DNA of 64,000 bases from Terrilactibacillus laevilacticus (GCF_006517395.1 NZ_VDCY01000002.1:310001-374000), one strand, 5' to 3'. Shown: positions 27,654 through 36,946, numbered from the stretch's first letter. The notes: generated by a model from the sequence alone, not told the origin. Numbers and translations are program-made.

Positions 27654-28929
27654 GGATTCCCCCCTCCTGTACGACAACCTGGCCTTTTTTGATTACCGTA
27701 TGAACGAGGTTAACACCATAGTTATATTGAAGAATTTGATAATTCTTAGCATCAAATATGACCACGTCTGCTTGCTTCCCAACTTCAAGACTACCAATAG
27801 TATCAGCTTTATCTACCGCATGAGCCGCATTAATCGTACAAGCTGTTATTACTTCCTCAGGTGTCATTCCCATCGTGAGACAGGCTAAATTCATGACAAG
27901 TAGGAGCGATTCAGTTGGCGAGGAACCAGGATTACAATCGGTTGCCAAAGCGACCGCCAAACCGCTATCAATCATTTTACGTGCTCTTGCAGGTGTCGTC
28001 ATGAGGAAGAACGCTGTACCAGGCAGGAGAGTCGCAATAACTTCTTTATTGGCCATATCTTGAATACCTTGATCGGATGCTTTTAACAAGTGATCTGCTG
28101 ACACCGCTTCTAACTTGGCGGCAAGTTCGGCCCCGCCAAATGCCTCAATTTCATCTGCGTGAATTTTAGGTTTTAAACCAAATTTAATCCCTGCATTTAA
28201 TATTTTTTCAGATTGCTCAAGTGTAAACACGCCGTCTTCACAAAATACATCGCAAAATTCAGCTAATTTTTCTTCTGCTACCCTCGGCAACAATTCTTGT
28301 ATTAGTAAATCGATATATCCTTCAGAATCTCCTTTGTATTCCACTGGTACAGCATGAGCTCCCATAAAAGTTGAAACGACGTCGACAGGGTGCCTTTCAT
28401 TTAATTGCTTAGCTACACGTAACTGTTTTAACTCATCATCAACATTCAGACCATAACCACTTTTAGCTTCAACGGTTGTGACACCGTGTTTCAGAAATTG
28501 ATCCAGCCTTTTAGCGGATTGATCGAATAACGTTTTCTCCGATGCTTTTCTTGTTTCTGTCGTCGTGCTTAAAATACCCCCGCCTTGTTTATGAATTTCA
28601 ATATAGGTGGCCCCTTTTAATCTCATTTCAAGTTCATTTTCACGGCTGCCTGCATAAACAAGGTGGGTATGTGGATCGATGAGTCCTGGTGTGACTAGCT
28701 TTCCGCTCGCATCTATCGTTAAAATATCTTCCTTTTTGCCATGCTGATCTAGATATTGCACAGCCTCTTCATCTGTACCAACAAATGTAATAACTCCTCC
28801 CTCTGCTACTAAACTTCCATTCTCAATCAAACCAAGATCGTTCATAGATGGACCTGATCTTGGTTCTTTACTTTGACTACTGAGTGACAAGAGCTGGGTT
28901 GCATGTTTAATATAAACGATTTGATTCAT
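27628..28929 (-). CDS. hutI: Imidazolonepropionase
   Basis: A 433-residue amidohydrolase that opens 4-imidazolone-5-propionate to formiminoglutamate. Metal-binding motifs: DPHTHLVYAGSRENE, MGAHAVP, HADEIEAFGG and LATDCNPGSSP, all characteristic of HutI. It starts 7 bp after hutU and overlaps the next gene, showing a tightly packed operon. Confidence 0.97.
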   Translation of the reverse strand: MNQIVYIKHATQLLSLSSQSKEPRSGPSMNDLGLIENGSLVAEGGVITFVGTDEEAVQYLDQHGKKEDILTIDASGKLVTPGLIDPHTHLVYAGSRENELEMRLKGATYIEIHKQGGGILSTTTETRKASEKTLFDQSAKRLDQFLKHGVTTVEAKSGYGLNVDDELKQLRVAKQLNERHPVDVVSTFMGAHAVPVEYKGDSEGYIDLLIQELLPRVAEEKLAEFCDVFCEDGVFTLEQSEKILNAGIKFGLKPKIHADEIEAFGGAELAAKLEAVSADHLLKASDQGIQDMANKEVIATLLPGTAFFLMTTPARARKMIDSGLAVALATDCNPGSSPTESLLLVMNLACLTMGMTPEEVITACTINAAHAVDKADTIGSLEVGKQADVVIFDAKNYQILQYNYGVNLVHTVIKKGQVVVQEGGILDYSQSIN

Positions 28930-28936
28930 TGTCCAT

Positions 28937-30967
28937 TCATTCCTTTTCCTGTTTTGATAGATCTAAGTTTGCAAGAAGGGCATTATCTACCAAGTAAGGC
29001 ATTGTGACATGATTGTCACCTTTGTACTTATCATTAAATTCAGCTATTGTTTCAATGGAATGCTCGTTCCTTGCCCAGCTTCTTCTTGCTACGCCTCCGA
29101 TAACATCCCACAATATCGCACTCTTGATAATTTCATCAACTCGTTCACTACCGTCTAAAACTAAACCAAATCCGCCATTAATCGATTTGCCAATACCTAC
29201 ACCACCGCCATTATGCAAGGCAACAAGGCTCATTCCTCTTGCTGCATTTCCTGCAAAACATTGAATAGCCATATCAGCCATGACATTACTGCCATCTTTA
29301 ATATTAGCTGTTTCTCGGAAAGGAGAATCTGTCCCGCTGACATCATGATGATCGCGACCAATCATGACGGGGCCAATTTCATTATTTCTTACCATCTCAT
29401 TAAATTTAAGAGCAATATTCATACGACCTTCTGCATCTTGGTATAAAATTCGTGCCTTTGTTCCCACTACAAGTTCATTTTTCTCTGCGTCCCGAATCCA
29501 ATTATAATTATCTCGATCTTGGTATCTTCTTTCGGGATCAATACAACTCATGGCTGCTTTGTCGGTTTTTTGTAAATCTGAATCTTTACCGCTTAGACAT
29601 ACCCATCTAAATGGCCCATAACCGTAATCAAATAATTGCGGACCCATGAGATCTTCGACATACGAAGGAAGCGTAAAACCGTCCTTTTCATCAATACCAT
29701 TCTTTGAAATTTCTTTCACACCCGCATCATATACTGCCTTTAAGAATGAGTTCCCGTAATCAAAGAAATAGGTTCCCTTTTGTTTACATGCTTTAATTAA
29801 TTCATAGTGACGATTCAAGCTTTTATCTACGAGTTTCTTAAACTTGGCGCGATCCTCGCTCAATAAACGTGTTCTTTCTTCAAATGTGATCCCCTGCGGA
29901 CAGTAGCCACCTTCATAAACAGCATGGCAAGAGGTTTGATCGGACAATAAATCGATTTTAATGTCATGCTCTACGGCATATTCTAACAAGTCAACAATAT
30001 TTCCTTGATAGGCAATAGAGATGGTCTCCCCTTTATTAAGATGTTCTTCGGCTATCTTGAATACAACTTCAAGATCTTCTGAAGAAACATTGACCCAACC
30101 TTGATCGAGGCGAGTTTGAATTCTTGATGGATCAACTTCTGCGATAATACCAACACCATTGGCAATTTCAACCGCTTTTGGCTGAGCACCACTCATTCCT
30201 CCAAGACCCGAGCTCACAAAAAGGTGTGAGGTTAAATCCCCGTCATTTGGAATATCGAGTTCAAGTCTTCCAGCATTAAGTAATGTATTATACGTCCCAT
30301 GTACAATCCCTTGAGGGCCAATATACATCCATCCTCCAGCCGTCATTTGACCATAGTTAGCAACTCCCATTTGTTCAGCGATTTCCCAGTCTTCTAAATT
30401 ATCGAACATCCCCACCATCATGGCATTGGTCAAAATGACTCGCGGTGCATTTTCTCTTGTTTTAAATAACCCAAGAGGATGACCTGATTCAATAACTAAC
30501 GTTTGATCTGCTTCCATTATTTCAAGATACTTTTTTATTAAACGATATTGCATCCAGTTTTGACATACACTTCCTGTTTCACCATACGTCACGAGCTCAT
30601 ACGGATATAGAGCAACATCAAAATCTAAATTATTGTCAATCATCACTTGAAATGCCTTACCCTCTGTGCACTTTCCTTTGTACGAATCAATTGGTTTTCC
30701 GTAAATACGACCTTCAGGGCGAAAACGATAACCATAAATTCGACCACGTGTTTTCAATTCATGTAAAAATTCAGGTAGTAATTTAGCATGATGTTTTTTA
30801 GGAATGTATCGAAGGGCATTTTTTAACGCTACTTCGGTTTGTTTTTCATTTAAAGAGTACCCTCTATCAGGAGCTCTTCTTATACCCCTGGCAAAAGCAG
30901 GCATATCAGGCAACTCATCATCCAATGTAATATGCATCGCTGTCATCATTTTTTGATTGTCATCCAT
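28937..30967 (-). CDS. hutU: Urocanate hydratase, long form
   Basis: A 676-residue enzyme converting urocanate to 4-imidazolone-5-propionate with bound NAD. Signatures: GGWMYIGPQGIVHGTYNT, SSGLGGMSGAQ, GRDHHDVSGTDSPFRET and HNGGGVGIGKSINGGF. It is about 120 residues longer than the B. subtilis enzyme and resembles the long form found in animals and some bacteria, with an extra N-terminal section. The ATG at 30967 has AAAGGAG upstream. It lies between hutH and hutI. Confidence 0.96.
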   Translation of the reverse strand: MDDNQKMMTAMHITLDDELPDMPAFARGIRRAPDRGYSLNEKQTEVALKNALRYIPKKHHAKLLPEFLHELKTRGRIYGYRFRPEGRIYGKPIDSYKGKCTEGKAFQVMIDNNLDFDVALYPYELVTYGETGSVCQNWMQYRLIKKYLEIMEADQTLVIESGHPLGLFKTRENAPRVILTNAMMVGMFDNLEDWEIAEQMGVANYGQMTAGGWMYIGPQGIVHGTYNTLLNAGRLELDIPNDGDLTSHLFVSSGLGGMSGAQPKAVEIANGVGIIAEVDPSRIQTRLDQGWVNVSSEDLEVVFKIAEEHLNKGETISIAYQGNIVDLLEYAVEHDIKIDLLSDQTSCHAVYEGGYCPQGITFEERTRLLSEDRAKFKKLVDKSLNRHYELIKACKQKGTYFFDYGNSFLKAVYDAGVKEISKNGIDEKDGFTLPSYVEDLMGPQLFDYGYGPFRWVCLSGKDSDLQKTDKAAMSCIDPERRYQDRDNYNWIRDAEKNELVVGTKARILYQDAEGRMNIALKFNEMVRNNEIGPVMIGRDHHDVSGTDSPFRETANIKDGSNVMADMAIQCFAGNAARGMSLVALHNGGGVGIGKSINGGFGLVLDGSERVDEIIKSAILWDVIGGVARRSWARNEHSIETIAEFNDKYKGDNHVTMPYLVDNALLANLDLSKQEKE

Positions 30968-31020
30968 TTTTATTAACTCCTTTAACTTCAATATTTATAT
31001 TTACGATTTAAATGCTGTTT

Positions 31021-32535
31021 TCACGACACACCTTCATTAATATAAGTTTTCCACTCTTCCTGAAGGATTCCTTTTTCAATATTTTGAATATCCTTAGAAA
31101 ACTCACGGTCTTCTGTAATGGTTGGTGCTTTTGATCTGATGAAATCATAAATAGATTTTGTATAAGAAGCTAATTTCTCTGAACCGCGAACATCCGCTGC
31201 TTGGGCGGCGCAAAGGGCTTCTATTGCAATGACACGTCTAGTGTTCTGAATAATTTGGTGTGCATGTCTTGCAGCTGTTGTCCCCATACTGACATGATCT
31301 TCTTGATTTGCAGAAGATGGAATCGAATCGACACTTGCTGGATGGGCTAGAGTTTTATTTTCAGACACAAGGGATGCCGCAACGTATTGTGTAATCATTA
31401 AACCCGATTGAAGGCCCGGATCGATGCTTAAAAAAGGTGGTAAATCATTCAATTGCGGGTTAACGAGTCGCTCTACCCGCCGTTCTGATATATTCGCTGT
31501 TTCAGCAAGCGCAATTCCAAGAAAATCCATGGCGAAAGCAACCGGTTCACCATGGAAATTACCACCAGAGATAACATGCCCGCTATCTGAAAATACCAGT
31601 GGGTTATCTGTTGCCGCATTGACCTCAATAGCTAAGGTATCTTCCACATAACCCAAAACTCGGTGAATTGCACCATGAACCTGAGGAATGCACCTAAGTG
31701 AGTAGGCATCCTGCACACGGATATCTCCTTGCCTGGTTGTTAATTGGCTATCATCAACAAATGATAAAATACGTCTGGCTACATCCTCTTGCTCTGGATA
31801 TGGTCTAACTTGATGTGAATCTGGTAAGAAAGGGTCAGTAATACCTCTGAGTGTTTCTAAAGTTAAGGCTGCGATACTATCAGCAAAGTAAGCAAGATCT
31901 TTCGCTTCTAAATAGCTGACAACGCCAATCGCGGTCATAGCTTGTGTTCCATTAATCAATGCAAGCCCTTCTTTTGCCTGTAATGTAATCGGTTTTAGAC
32001 CGCATTTATTTAACGCATCAAGTCCCGACATTTTTTCTCCTTTATAAATCGCCTCTCCCTCACCAATTAGAACAAGGGCAAGATGAGATAATGGAGCTAA
32101 ATCACCACTTGCACCAAGGGAGCCTTGACTCGGAATAACAGGGTGGATGCCATAATTTAGACAATCAACAAGGATCTGAAGAGTTTCATGCGTCACACCT
32201 GAATATCCTTTTGCTAGTGCATTTGCACGGAGAAGCAGCATACCCCGGCTGACTTTTTCTGAAAGAGGCTTTCCTACACCACATGCATGGCTACGGATTA
32301 AGTTGATTTGTAATTGGCCGATATCCTTTGATGAAATTAAGGTATCGCTCATCTTTCCAAAACCTGTATTTACGCCATAAACCACATCTCCTCGGGATAT
32401 GACGGTTTCAATCGTTTGTCTGCTTCGACTAATTTTTGTCCAAGCCGCTTTATGAATTTCAACTTTTTCCTTTTCTTCGATAACATCTTTTATTTGATCT
32501 AACGTTAACTGTCTTCCATCAAGATACACTGTCAT
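31021..32535 (-). CDS. hutH: Histidine ammonia-lyase
   Basis: A 504-residue enzyme that deaminates histidine to urocanate. The MIO prosthetic group forms from Ala-Ser-Gly in [14 protein letters not shown] (about residues 140-150); [17 protein letters not shown]-like and [11 protein letters not shown] regions are intact. The ATG at 32535 follows GGAGTGG. A HutP-type attenuator lies between hutP and this gene, so transcription beyond it should need HutP with histidine. Confidence 0.97.
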   Translation of the reverse strand: MTVYLDGRQLTLDQIKDVIEEKEKVEIHKAAWTKISRSRQTIETVISRGDVVYGVNTGFGKMSDTLISSKDIGQLQINLIRSHACGVGKPLSEKVSRGMLLLRANALAKGYSGVTHETLQILVDCLNYGIHPVIPSQGSLGASGDLAPLSHLALVLIGEGEAIYKGEKMSGLDALNKCGLKPITLQAKEGLALINGTQAMTAIGVVSYLEAKDLAYFADSIAALTLETLRGITDPFLPDSHQVRPYPEQEDVARRILSFVDDSQLTTRQGDIRVQDAYSLRCIPQVHGAIHRVLGYVEDTLAIEVNAATDNPLVFSDSGHVISGGNFHGEPVAFAMDFLGIALAETANISERRVERLVNPQLNDLPPFLSIDPGLQSGLMITQYVAASLVSENKTLAHPASVDSIPSSANQEDHVSMGTTAARHAHQIIQNTRRVIAIEALCAAQAADVRGSEKLASYTKSIYDFIRSKAPTITEDREFSKDIQNIEKGILQEEWKTYINEGVS

Positions 32536-32565
32536 ACATTTCCACTCCAAACGTTTATTAAATAC

Positions 32566-32640
32566 AAAAAGGAGGTCATACCAAAAAAACTCGGTATAAC
32601 CCCCTAAATAATTACTATATGACTATGGGCTATTCAATAT
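32566..32640 (-). promoter_or_regulatory. HutP-responsive attenuator before hutH
   Basis: On the minus strand, UAG triplets at 32632, 32625, 32617 and 32606 lead into a terminator: AGGGGGTTATACC pairs (with G-U pairs) with GGTATGACCTCC, followed by TTTTT. In B. subtilis HutP binds spaced UAG/NAG triplets between hutP and hutH and prevents termination when histidine is present. Position and parts match. Confidence 0.88.
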
Positions 32641-32685
32641 TCTTAAATTTTCATGTTATGATCTATAAGTCTTTCACTAAAATTC

Positions 32686-33135
32686 CTAAATGTGGTTAAA
32701 TCCAAACCCTAAAACATCATGTTCATAACCTTTTCTTGGGGCTCCAATCGTCCCACTTAAACAGACACTAATCCACTCATCCTTATGATGTGCAAACTCT
32801 GCTTCACCCCGAACAATACAAAAAGTTAACCCTACCGTGCGAAGAATATCACCAAATTGAACTGTTCCTCGCCCAATACCTTGTATGGCTTCTATGATAG
32901 CATGATAAAGAGCATGAATTTCCCGGTATGAATTGGGATCTATAACCTGTTTTGCTTTAGCACTTGTTTCTACTGCTGCCACAATTTTTGATAAGTCCAT
33001 TGCCCCAACTTTCCCTATGGTAAACTTATAACCACGTTCCTTCATTTCTGCTTCAATGACATGCTTCCATTTGTGATTATGCAGCAATGTACATAAAGTC
33101 GTTAACTGTCCCATGGTAAACTGAGATTCTGACAT
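32686..33135 (-). CDS. hutP: HutP, antitermination regulator of the hut operon
   Basis: A 149-residue RNA-binding protein; the B. subtilis form has 151. The metal and histidine-binding residues lie in YREIHALYHAIIEA (HxxxH), with a C-terminal His in GFGFNHI; KVGAMDLSKIVAAVETS and CLSGTIGAPRKGYEHD are family hallmarks. HutP with L-histidine and Mg binds UAG repeats and disrupts the terminator upstream of hutH. The ATG at 33135 has GAGAGGGG upstream. It has its own promoter and is the first gene of the hut operon. Confidence 0.95.
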   Translation of the reverse strand: MSESQFTMGQLTTLCTLLHNHKWKHVIEAEMKERGYKFTIGKVGAMDLSKIVAAVETSAKAKQVIDPNSYREIHALYHAIIEAIQGIGRGTVQFGDILRTVGLTFCIVRGEAEFAHHKDEWISVCLSGTIGAPRKGYEHDVLGFGFNHI

Positions 33136-33211
33136 GATATTTACCCCTCTCAATAGGTGCACTAGTTTATTTAGGCTAAATTGTTGTAAAAGAGTGGGCT
33201 ACGTTATTCAT

Positions 33212-33263
33212 ATAATATTTTATATTTTTATTATTTTCAATCTCCTTGTAAGGTTTTCTGACA
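33212..33263 (-). promoter_or_regulatory. hutP promoter with shared 17-bp operator
   Basis: TTGAAA (33240-33235), 17 bp, TATTAT (33217-33212). Six bp upstream of the -35 lies TGTCAGAAAACCTTACA (33263-33247), an inverted repeat of the form TGTNAG-N5-CTNACA. The same element with the same spacing precedes the zinc dehydrogenase gene at 41323. Confidence 0.8.
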
Positions 33264-33315
33264 TTGTTTTTTGAATACTATGTCATTTGTTGGATACATA
33301 TGGTTAGAAAGGGGC

Positions 33316-33741
33316 TTAAACATGGGATACTGAAATGACTTCGATTGTACCAGCTTCAGTATTTAATCTCACACTTTCGCCATTCTTTACACATTGATAA
33401 AAAGCCTCATCAACTTGATCAACCATGGGAATTCCTAAAATAATGCATGTAGACACTAGGACTGTGTCTGGATGTTCGACAATCACTGCCTTTGGGGCAT
33501 TATTTTGTTTTACTAATTGATACAGTCCATCCGTTTGAACAACGGAACTGCCTTTACCACTTGGAAAAACAAGAATTTTTTCAGAAACACTTTGCCCATT
33601 CAGACAGTGATTTTCTTCTATTACCTTTCCTGTCACTGGATCGCATAAATAAAACATCATATCATCCTTTGAGAATAATACTTCACCAGCACATACCCCT
33701 TCAGAGATTTTATGGCATGGGTAAACTTGTTTTGTTGTCAT
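33316..33741 (-). CDS. Aconitase X small (swivel) subunit
   Basis: A 141-residue protein of the DUF126 swivel-domain family. The FPSGKGSSVVQTDGLYQL loop carries the conserved GKGSS active-site segment, and HPDTVLVSTCIILGIPMV is typical of the C-terminal half. The ATG at 33741 overlaps the stop of the large subunit gene (ATGA), so translation is coupled. In bacteria, aconitase X enzymes dehydrate hydroxy acids such as cis-3-hydroxy-L-proline; the substrate here is unknown. Confidence 0.9.
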   Translation of the reverse strand: MTTKQVYPCHKISEGVCAGEVLFSKDDMMFYLCDPVTGKVIEENHCLNGQSVSEKILVFPSGKGSSVVQTDGLYQLVKQNNAPKAVIVEHPDTVLVSTCIILGIPMVDQVDEAFYQCVKNGESVRLNTEAGTIEVISVSHV

Positions 33742-34943
33742 TGTATTTCCCCCTTTAATGCTCCTTGAATACATTGTTCAAATGGTCTAATCACAAAATT
33801 CAATTGTCTTCGCTTTGCATAGTAAGAACATTTCGGTGATTCCGTTGCTCCTAATTTTCCCTCTAAATGATGCCAAATCGGCTGATCAATACAGGTATCT
33901 TTCACAACGTGGCCACCAGCTGCCTCAATAACTTCTAAAAGCCCCATACGCTTAACAACATCTTTGGTATGTGCTGATGTATTAATCCATAACTCTGATT
34001 TCAATTTTTCTCCTTCTACCATATGGGCTATCTTAATCACTTGATCTAAAGTGACATGTGGACATCCTAAGAGAACAAAATCAATTTTCCCTGCTCGTTC
34101 CGAAATTTTTTCGTGTACTTCTTGTAAATCTTCATTCGTTATTTTTATAATTTCATAATCGCGCTTTCCAAAAGCTTCTTCTAACGTTTTCGCTTCCGGT
34201 GTCACACCTAGAATATGAAACATTGGTACAGCACCGGCCGTATTCAGTTCAGCGCATAAATACATAATCGCTTCTGGTGAAATCATCTGTGGAAGATTTG
34301 AGAAAACAGGTATCTTATGCCCAATCTTCTTTGGAACAGCATAACCTAACAATTGATAATCAAAGTCATTGGTTAAATCAGCTTCAACCTCGACCAATAT
34401 TTCACCTTTCCGATTTTCATCTAACAACAAACCATATTCTGGAACAACTCCAGTAATTCCGGCACATAGAGCACTTAAGGCCGATTCGCGATTACTCTTT
34501 GCTCCGTAGATGGCGTTCATATAAGGTGTTGCACTTGACTCTGAAAATGCACAGATTTCATTTTGTCTTGGAATATTATCATACAAATAAGGTGTACAAC
34601 TGAAATTTAATATAGCCCCTAATTTTTGATAGGCCATTAAAGTTCGATTCATTTGCTCCATATCAACAGGCTTCAAATCAACATGTTCATTAAAATATTC
34701 CACGTCAAAACCTGGATTTGTTGTCGGAGCAATACGACATTTCGCTCCCAATCCCGCTAATTTTTCTGCAAACCATACATCAGCATCTTGGTTACTCAAA
34801 GCCACATGAGCTCGGGTTATAGGTAACATTCTTTCTGCCCCAAACGCCTCACCAATTCCAACTTGAACCCGCATGGCAAGCGCCGTTCCCTCGCCATACT
34901 CTCCATCTAACATGCGTTTCTGTTCATCTGTTAAATACATCAT
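33738..34943 (-). CDS. Aconitase X catalytic (large) subunit
   Basis: A 401-residue DUF521 protein. CTPYLYDNIPRQNE, AFSESSATPYMNAIYGAKSN and the late cysteine in VVKDTCID mark the substrate and iron-sulfur site. The separate small subunit makes this a two-subunit enzyme. Known bacterial members are cis-3-hydroxyproline dehydratases, while archaeal ones act on mevalonate 5-phosphate. No proline racemase or pyrroline reductase gene lies nearby, and the setting between an ABC importer unit and hutP suggests another substrate. Confidence 0.9.
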   Translation of the reverse strand: MMYLTDEQKRMLDGEYGEGTALAMRVQVGIGEAFGAERMLPITRAHVALSNQDADVWFAEKLAGLGAKCRIAPTTNPGFDVEYFNEHVDLKPVDMEQMNRTLMAYQKLGAILNFSCTPYLYDNIPRQNEICAFSESSATPYMNAIYGAKSNRESALSALCAGITGVVPEYGLLLDENRKGEILVEVEADLTNDFDYQLLGYAVPKKIGHKIPVFSNLPQMISPEAIMYLCAELNTAGAVPMFHILGVTPEAKTLEEAFGKRDYEIIKITNEDLQEVHEKISERAGKIDFVLLGCPHVTLDQVIKIAHMVEGEKLKSELWINTSAHTKDVVKRMGLLEVIEAAGGHVVKDTCIDQPIWHHLEGKLGATESPKCSYYAKRRQLNFVIRPFEQCIQGALKGEIQ

Positions 34944-35011
34944 ACATTTCTCCTTTATGGTTTGTTAGCTATGTTAAATGACTCATGCTTCATCTAATGA
35001 ATGAACATTTT

Positions 35012-35164
35012 TCCCGTGGGCAGTAAAACCCCCACCCTTAAGATCAAGAGTGTAAACGATCATGGCTGCCTACGTGGGGAGAAACTCGCTGTATAAGCCC
35101 GAATGGTTCAGACTAACAATCAGTGAGGAATGAAAAAAACCGACTGATTGAAAATTCACTTTAT
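35012..35164 (+). mobile_element. R2: IS200/IS605-type right-end remnant resembling a TnpB guide RNA scaffold
   Basis: About 150 bp of non-coding sequence beginning TCCCGTGGGCAGTAAAACC and ending ATTCACTTTAT. Near the end, CAATCAGT and ACTGATTG form a stem around a purine-rich loop. From memory, this order (GGCAG, structured middle, ATCAGTGAGGAATG, CTGATTG, TTCACTTTA) resembles the 3' ends of Bacillus TnpB elements, where the omega/reRNA guide is encoded. No tnpB or tnpA remains. It sits between the aconitase-X genes and their upstream hairpin. Confidence 0.6.
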
Positions 35165-35198
35165 TGACGGCAGTATCTTTTAACATAACTTGATATAT

Positions 35199-35283
35199 AA
35201 AAAAAGCCGGACTAATATAACGCAAGACAAACTAAGTCTTACTTATATCAACCCGACTTTCTACTAAACTATAATTATGACTA
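35199..35283 (-). promoter_or_regulatory. Candidate HutP-type attenuator before aconitase X
   Basis: On the minus strand, UAG triplets at 35283, 35271, 35266 and 35263 precede a 16-bp stem (AGTCGGGTTGATATAA with TTATATTAGTCCGGCT, including G-U pairs) capped by an inner AAGAC/GTCTT hairpin. It ends in seven T residues. The terminator is clear; HutP recognition is inferred from the triplets. Confidence 0.6.
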
Positions 35284-35341
35284 AACACTCGGATAGAATA
35301 TTTAATTGTATGGCTACGTTAAAATTTATCAATATATACCT

Positions 35342-36109
35342 CTAGCTCGCAAGCCAGCCGCCATCAACGATAACGGTTTGACCTGTGATGTAATTTGAGG
35401 CTGGACTTGCCAGAAATATGACTGTACCAGCTAAGTCCTGAGCTGTTCCAACTCTTCCAATAGGGATTCGCTCTTCAATCCATTTTCGATGATCTTTATC
35501 TTCAAAAAATGGTCTCGTCATATCTGTAAGGAAATAGCCTGGTGCGATGGCATTGACCTGGATATTGTGCGGGCTCAGTTCAATTGACAATGTTTTTGTA
35601 AACTGCAGGATCGCTCCTTTTGACGCACAATACACACTAGAACCAGAAAGGCCAATATAACTTCCTAATGAGGCTATATTGATGATTTTGCCTCGCTTCT
35701 TCAAAATCATATGCTTGGATATCGCTTGAGATAGAAAGTAAGCGCCTTTCATATTAACTGACATAATAGCATCGTATTCTTCAGGTCTTACATCTACAAA
35801 GTCTTTAGCAATCTCCGTTCCGGCATTATTTACTAAAATATCAATGTGACCGAATTCAGAAATAATGTGGTCTATCGCTTTCTCTATGTTACTAATATCA
35901 CTAATATCTAATGATAGAGCCATTGATTGTGGACTTATCTCCTGAATAAGTTCAATCGTTTCATCTAAAGATTCCTTCGCACGGCCAACACAGACACAAG
36001 TACATCCAGCTTTTGCAAGGGCTTCCGCATAGCCACGCCCTAAGCCTTTTCCAGCACCGGTAATCACAGCTACTTTACCTTTTAAATGAAATAATTCATC
36101 TATATTGAT
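35342..36109 (-). CDS. Short-chain dehydrogenase/reductase with a non-standard start
   Basis: An SDR enzyme with cofactor loop ITGAGKGLGRG, NNAG, and the catalytic Ser and YxxxK in SSVYCASKGAILQF. The body fits classical SDRs of about 255 residues. The first GTG in frame (36067) would cut off the first beta strand. Upstream in frame, the sequence reads NIDELFHLKGKVAVITG, a normal SDR beginning, but the position 8 nt after AAAGGAGG is ATC (36109), with no ATG, GTG or TTG. Either a rare start codon or a start-codon mutation is implied. Confidence 0.8.
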   Translation of the reverse strand: MNIDELFHLKGKVAVITGAGKGLGRGYAEALAKAGCTCVCVGRAKESLDETIELIQEISPQSMALSLDISDISNIEKAIDHIISEFGHIDILVNNAGTEIAKDFVDVRPEEYDAIMSVNMKGAYFLSQAISKHMILKKRGKIINIASLGSYIGLSGSSVYCASKGAILQFTKTLSIELSPHNIQVNAIAPGYFLTDMTRPFFEDKDHRKWIEERIPIGRVGTAQDLAGTVIFLASPASNYITGQTVIVDGGWLAS

Positions 36110-36142
36110 GATTTTCGCCTCCTTTCTATCTCACAATTTCTA

Positions 36143-36913
36143 TCATTTCTTTTGACTCTGTAACTCTACTAAAATTTCTCTTTTGTACTTTAGAAATTCT
36201 TCCGAAAGCTGGACATTCCAATCCCTTGGTTTGGGTAAGTCAATCTTGATTTCTTTAGCTATTCTTCCAGGTTTAGCTGACATGACATATACACGATCTG
36301 AAAGATAGATAGCTTCATCGACATCATGGGTGACGAACAAAACGCTTGATCTCGCCTCTGTGAATACTTTAAGTACTAAATCTTGCATTTCTTTTCTCGT
36401 TTGAGCATCTAAAGCACCAAACGGTTCATCCATTAACAAAAGATTTGGTTTATAGACGAGCGCACGGGCGATAGCGACCCGTTGTTGCATCCCACCAGAC
36501 ATTTGAGATGGATAGGCATCCTCAAATCCTTTTAATCCAACTAACTCTAGAAAATGGAAAGCCAATTCCTTTTTCTCCTGTTTTGATTTTGTTTTATCCT
36601 TTTTTAAAGCAAAGGCCACATTTTCCCATGCGTGCAACCACGGGAGAAGACTATACTGCTGGAAAACAACTCCACGATCTCTGCCGGGTTTAGAAATTTC
36701 TTGATCTCTTAATAAGATTTGGCCCTCACTTACCTTATCCAGCCCAGCTACTAATCGTAGTAACGTTGATTTCCCACAGCCGGATGGTCCTAATAAAGAA
36801 ACAAATTCATGCTCTCCAATATTAAGATTGATATGATCCAAGGCTAAAAATGACTTTTTCTTATGAGAAAATTCTTTAACGACACTCTGTGCTACTAATT
36901 CGTTTACTGCCAT
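36143..36913 (-). CDS. ABC transporter ATPase (SsuB/TauB type), first system
   Basis: A 256-residue ATPase with Walker A GPSGCGKST, signature MSGGMQQR, Walker B LLLMDEPFGALD and switch His FVTHDVDEA. It is a paralogue of the ATPase at 21875. It is third in the importer order after the lipoprotein and permease and is followed by the SDR gene. The substrate group is nitrate/sulfonate/taurine-like by family only. Confidence 0.93.
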   Translation of the reverse strand: MAVNELVAQSVVKEFSHKKKSFLALDHINLNIGEHEFVSLLGPSGCGKSTLLRLVAGLDKVSEGQILLRDQEISKPGRDRGVVFQQYSLLPWLHAWENVAFALKKDKTKSKQEKKELAFHFLELVGLKGFEDAYPSQMSGGMQQRVAIARALVYKPNLLLMDEPFGALDAQTRKEMQDLVLKVFTEARSSVLFVTHDVDEAIYLSDRVYVMSAKPGRIAKEIKIDLPKPRDWNVQLSEEFLKYKREILVELQSQKK

Positions 36914-36946
36914 AAAAACAACCTCCTATAGATTTACCCTAGTTAG

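Noticed and set aside
27418-27888. 156-codon plus-strand ORF inside hutI and the M20 gene
   Set aside because: It lies opposite two well-conserved genes, with no ribosome site and no recognisable domain.
33236-33263. The shared 17-bp operator as a CcpA cre site
   Set aside because: Cre sites are 14 bp with a central CG. This element has half-sites separated by AAAAC, giving 17 bp.
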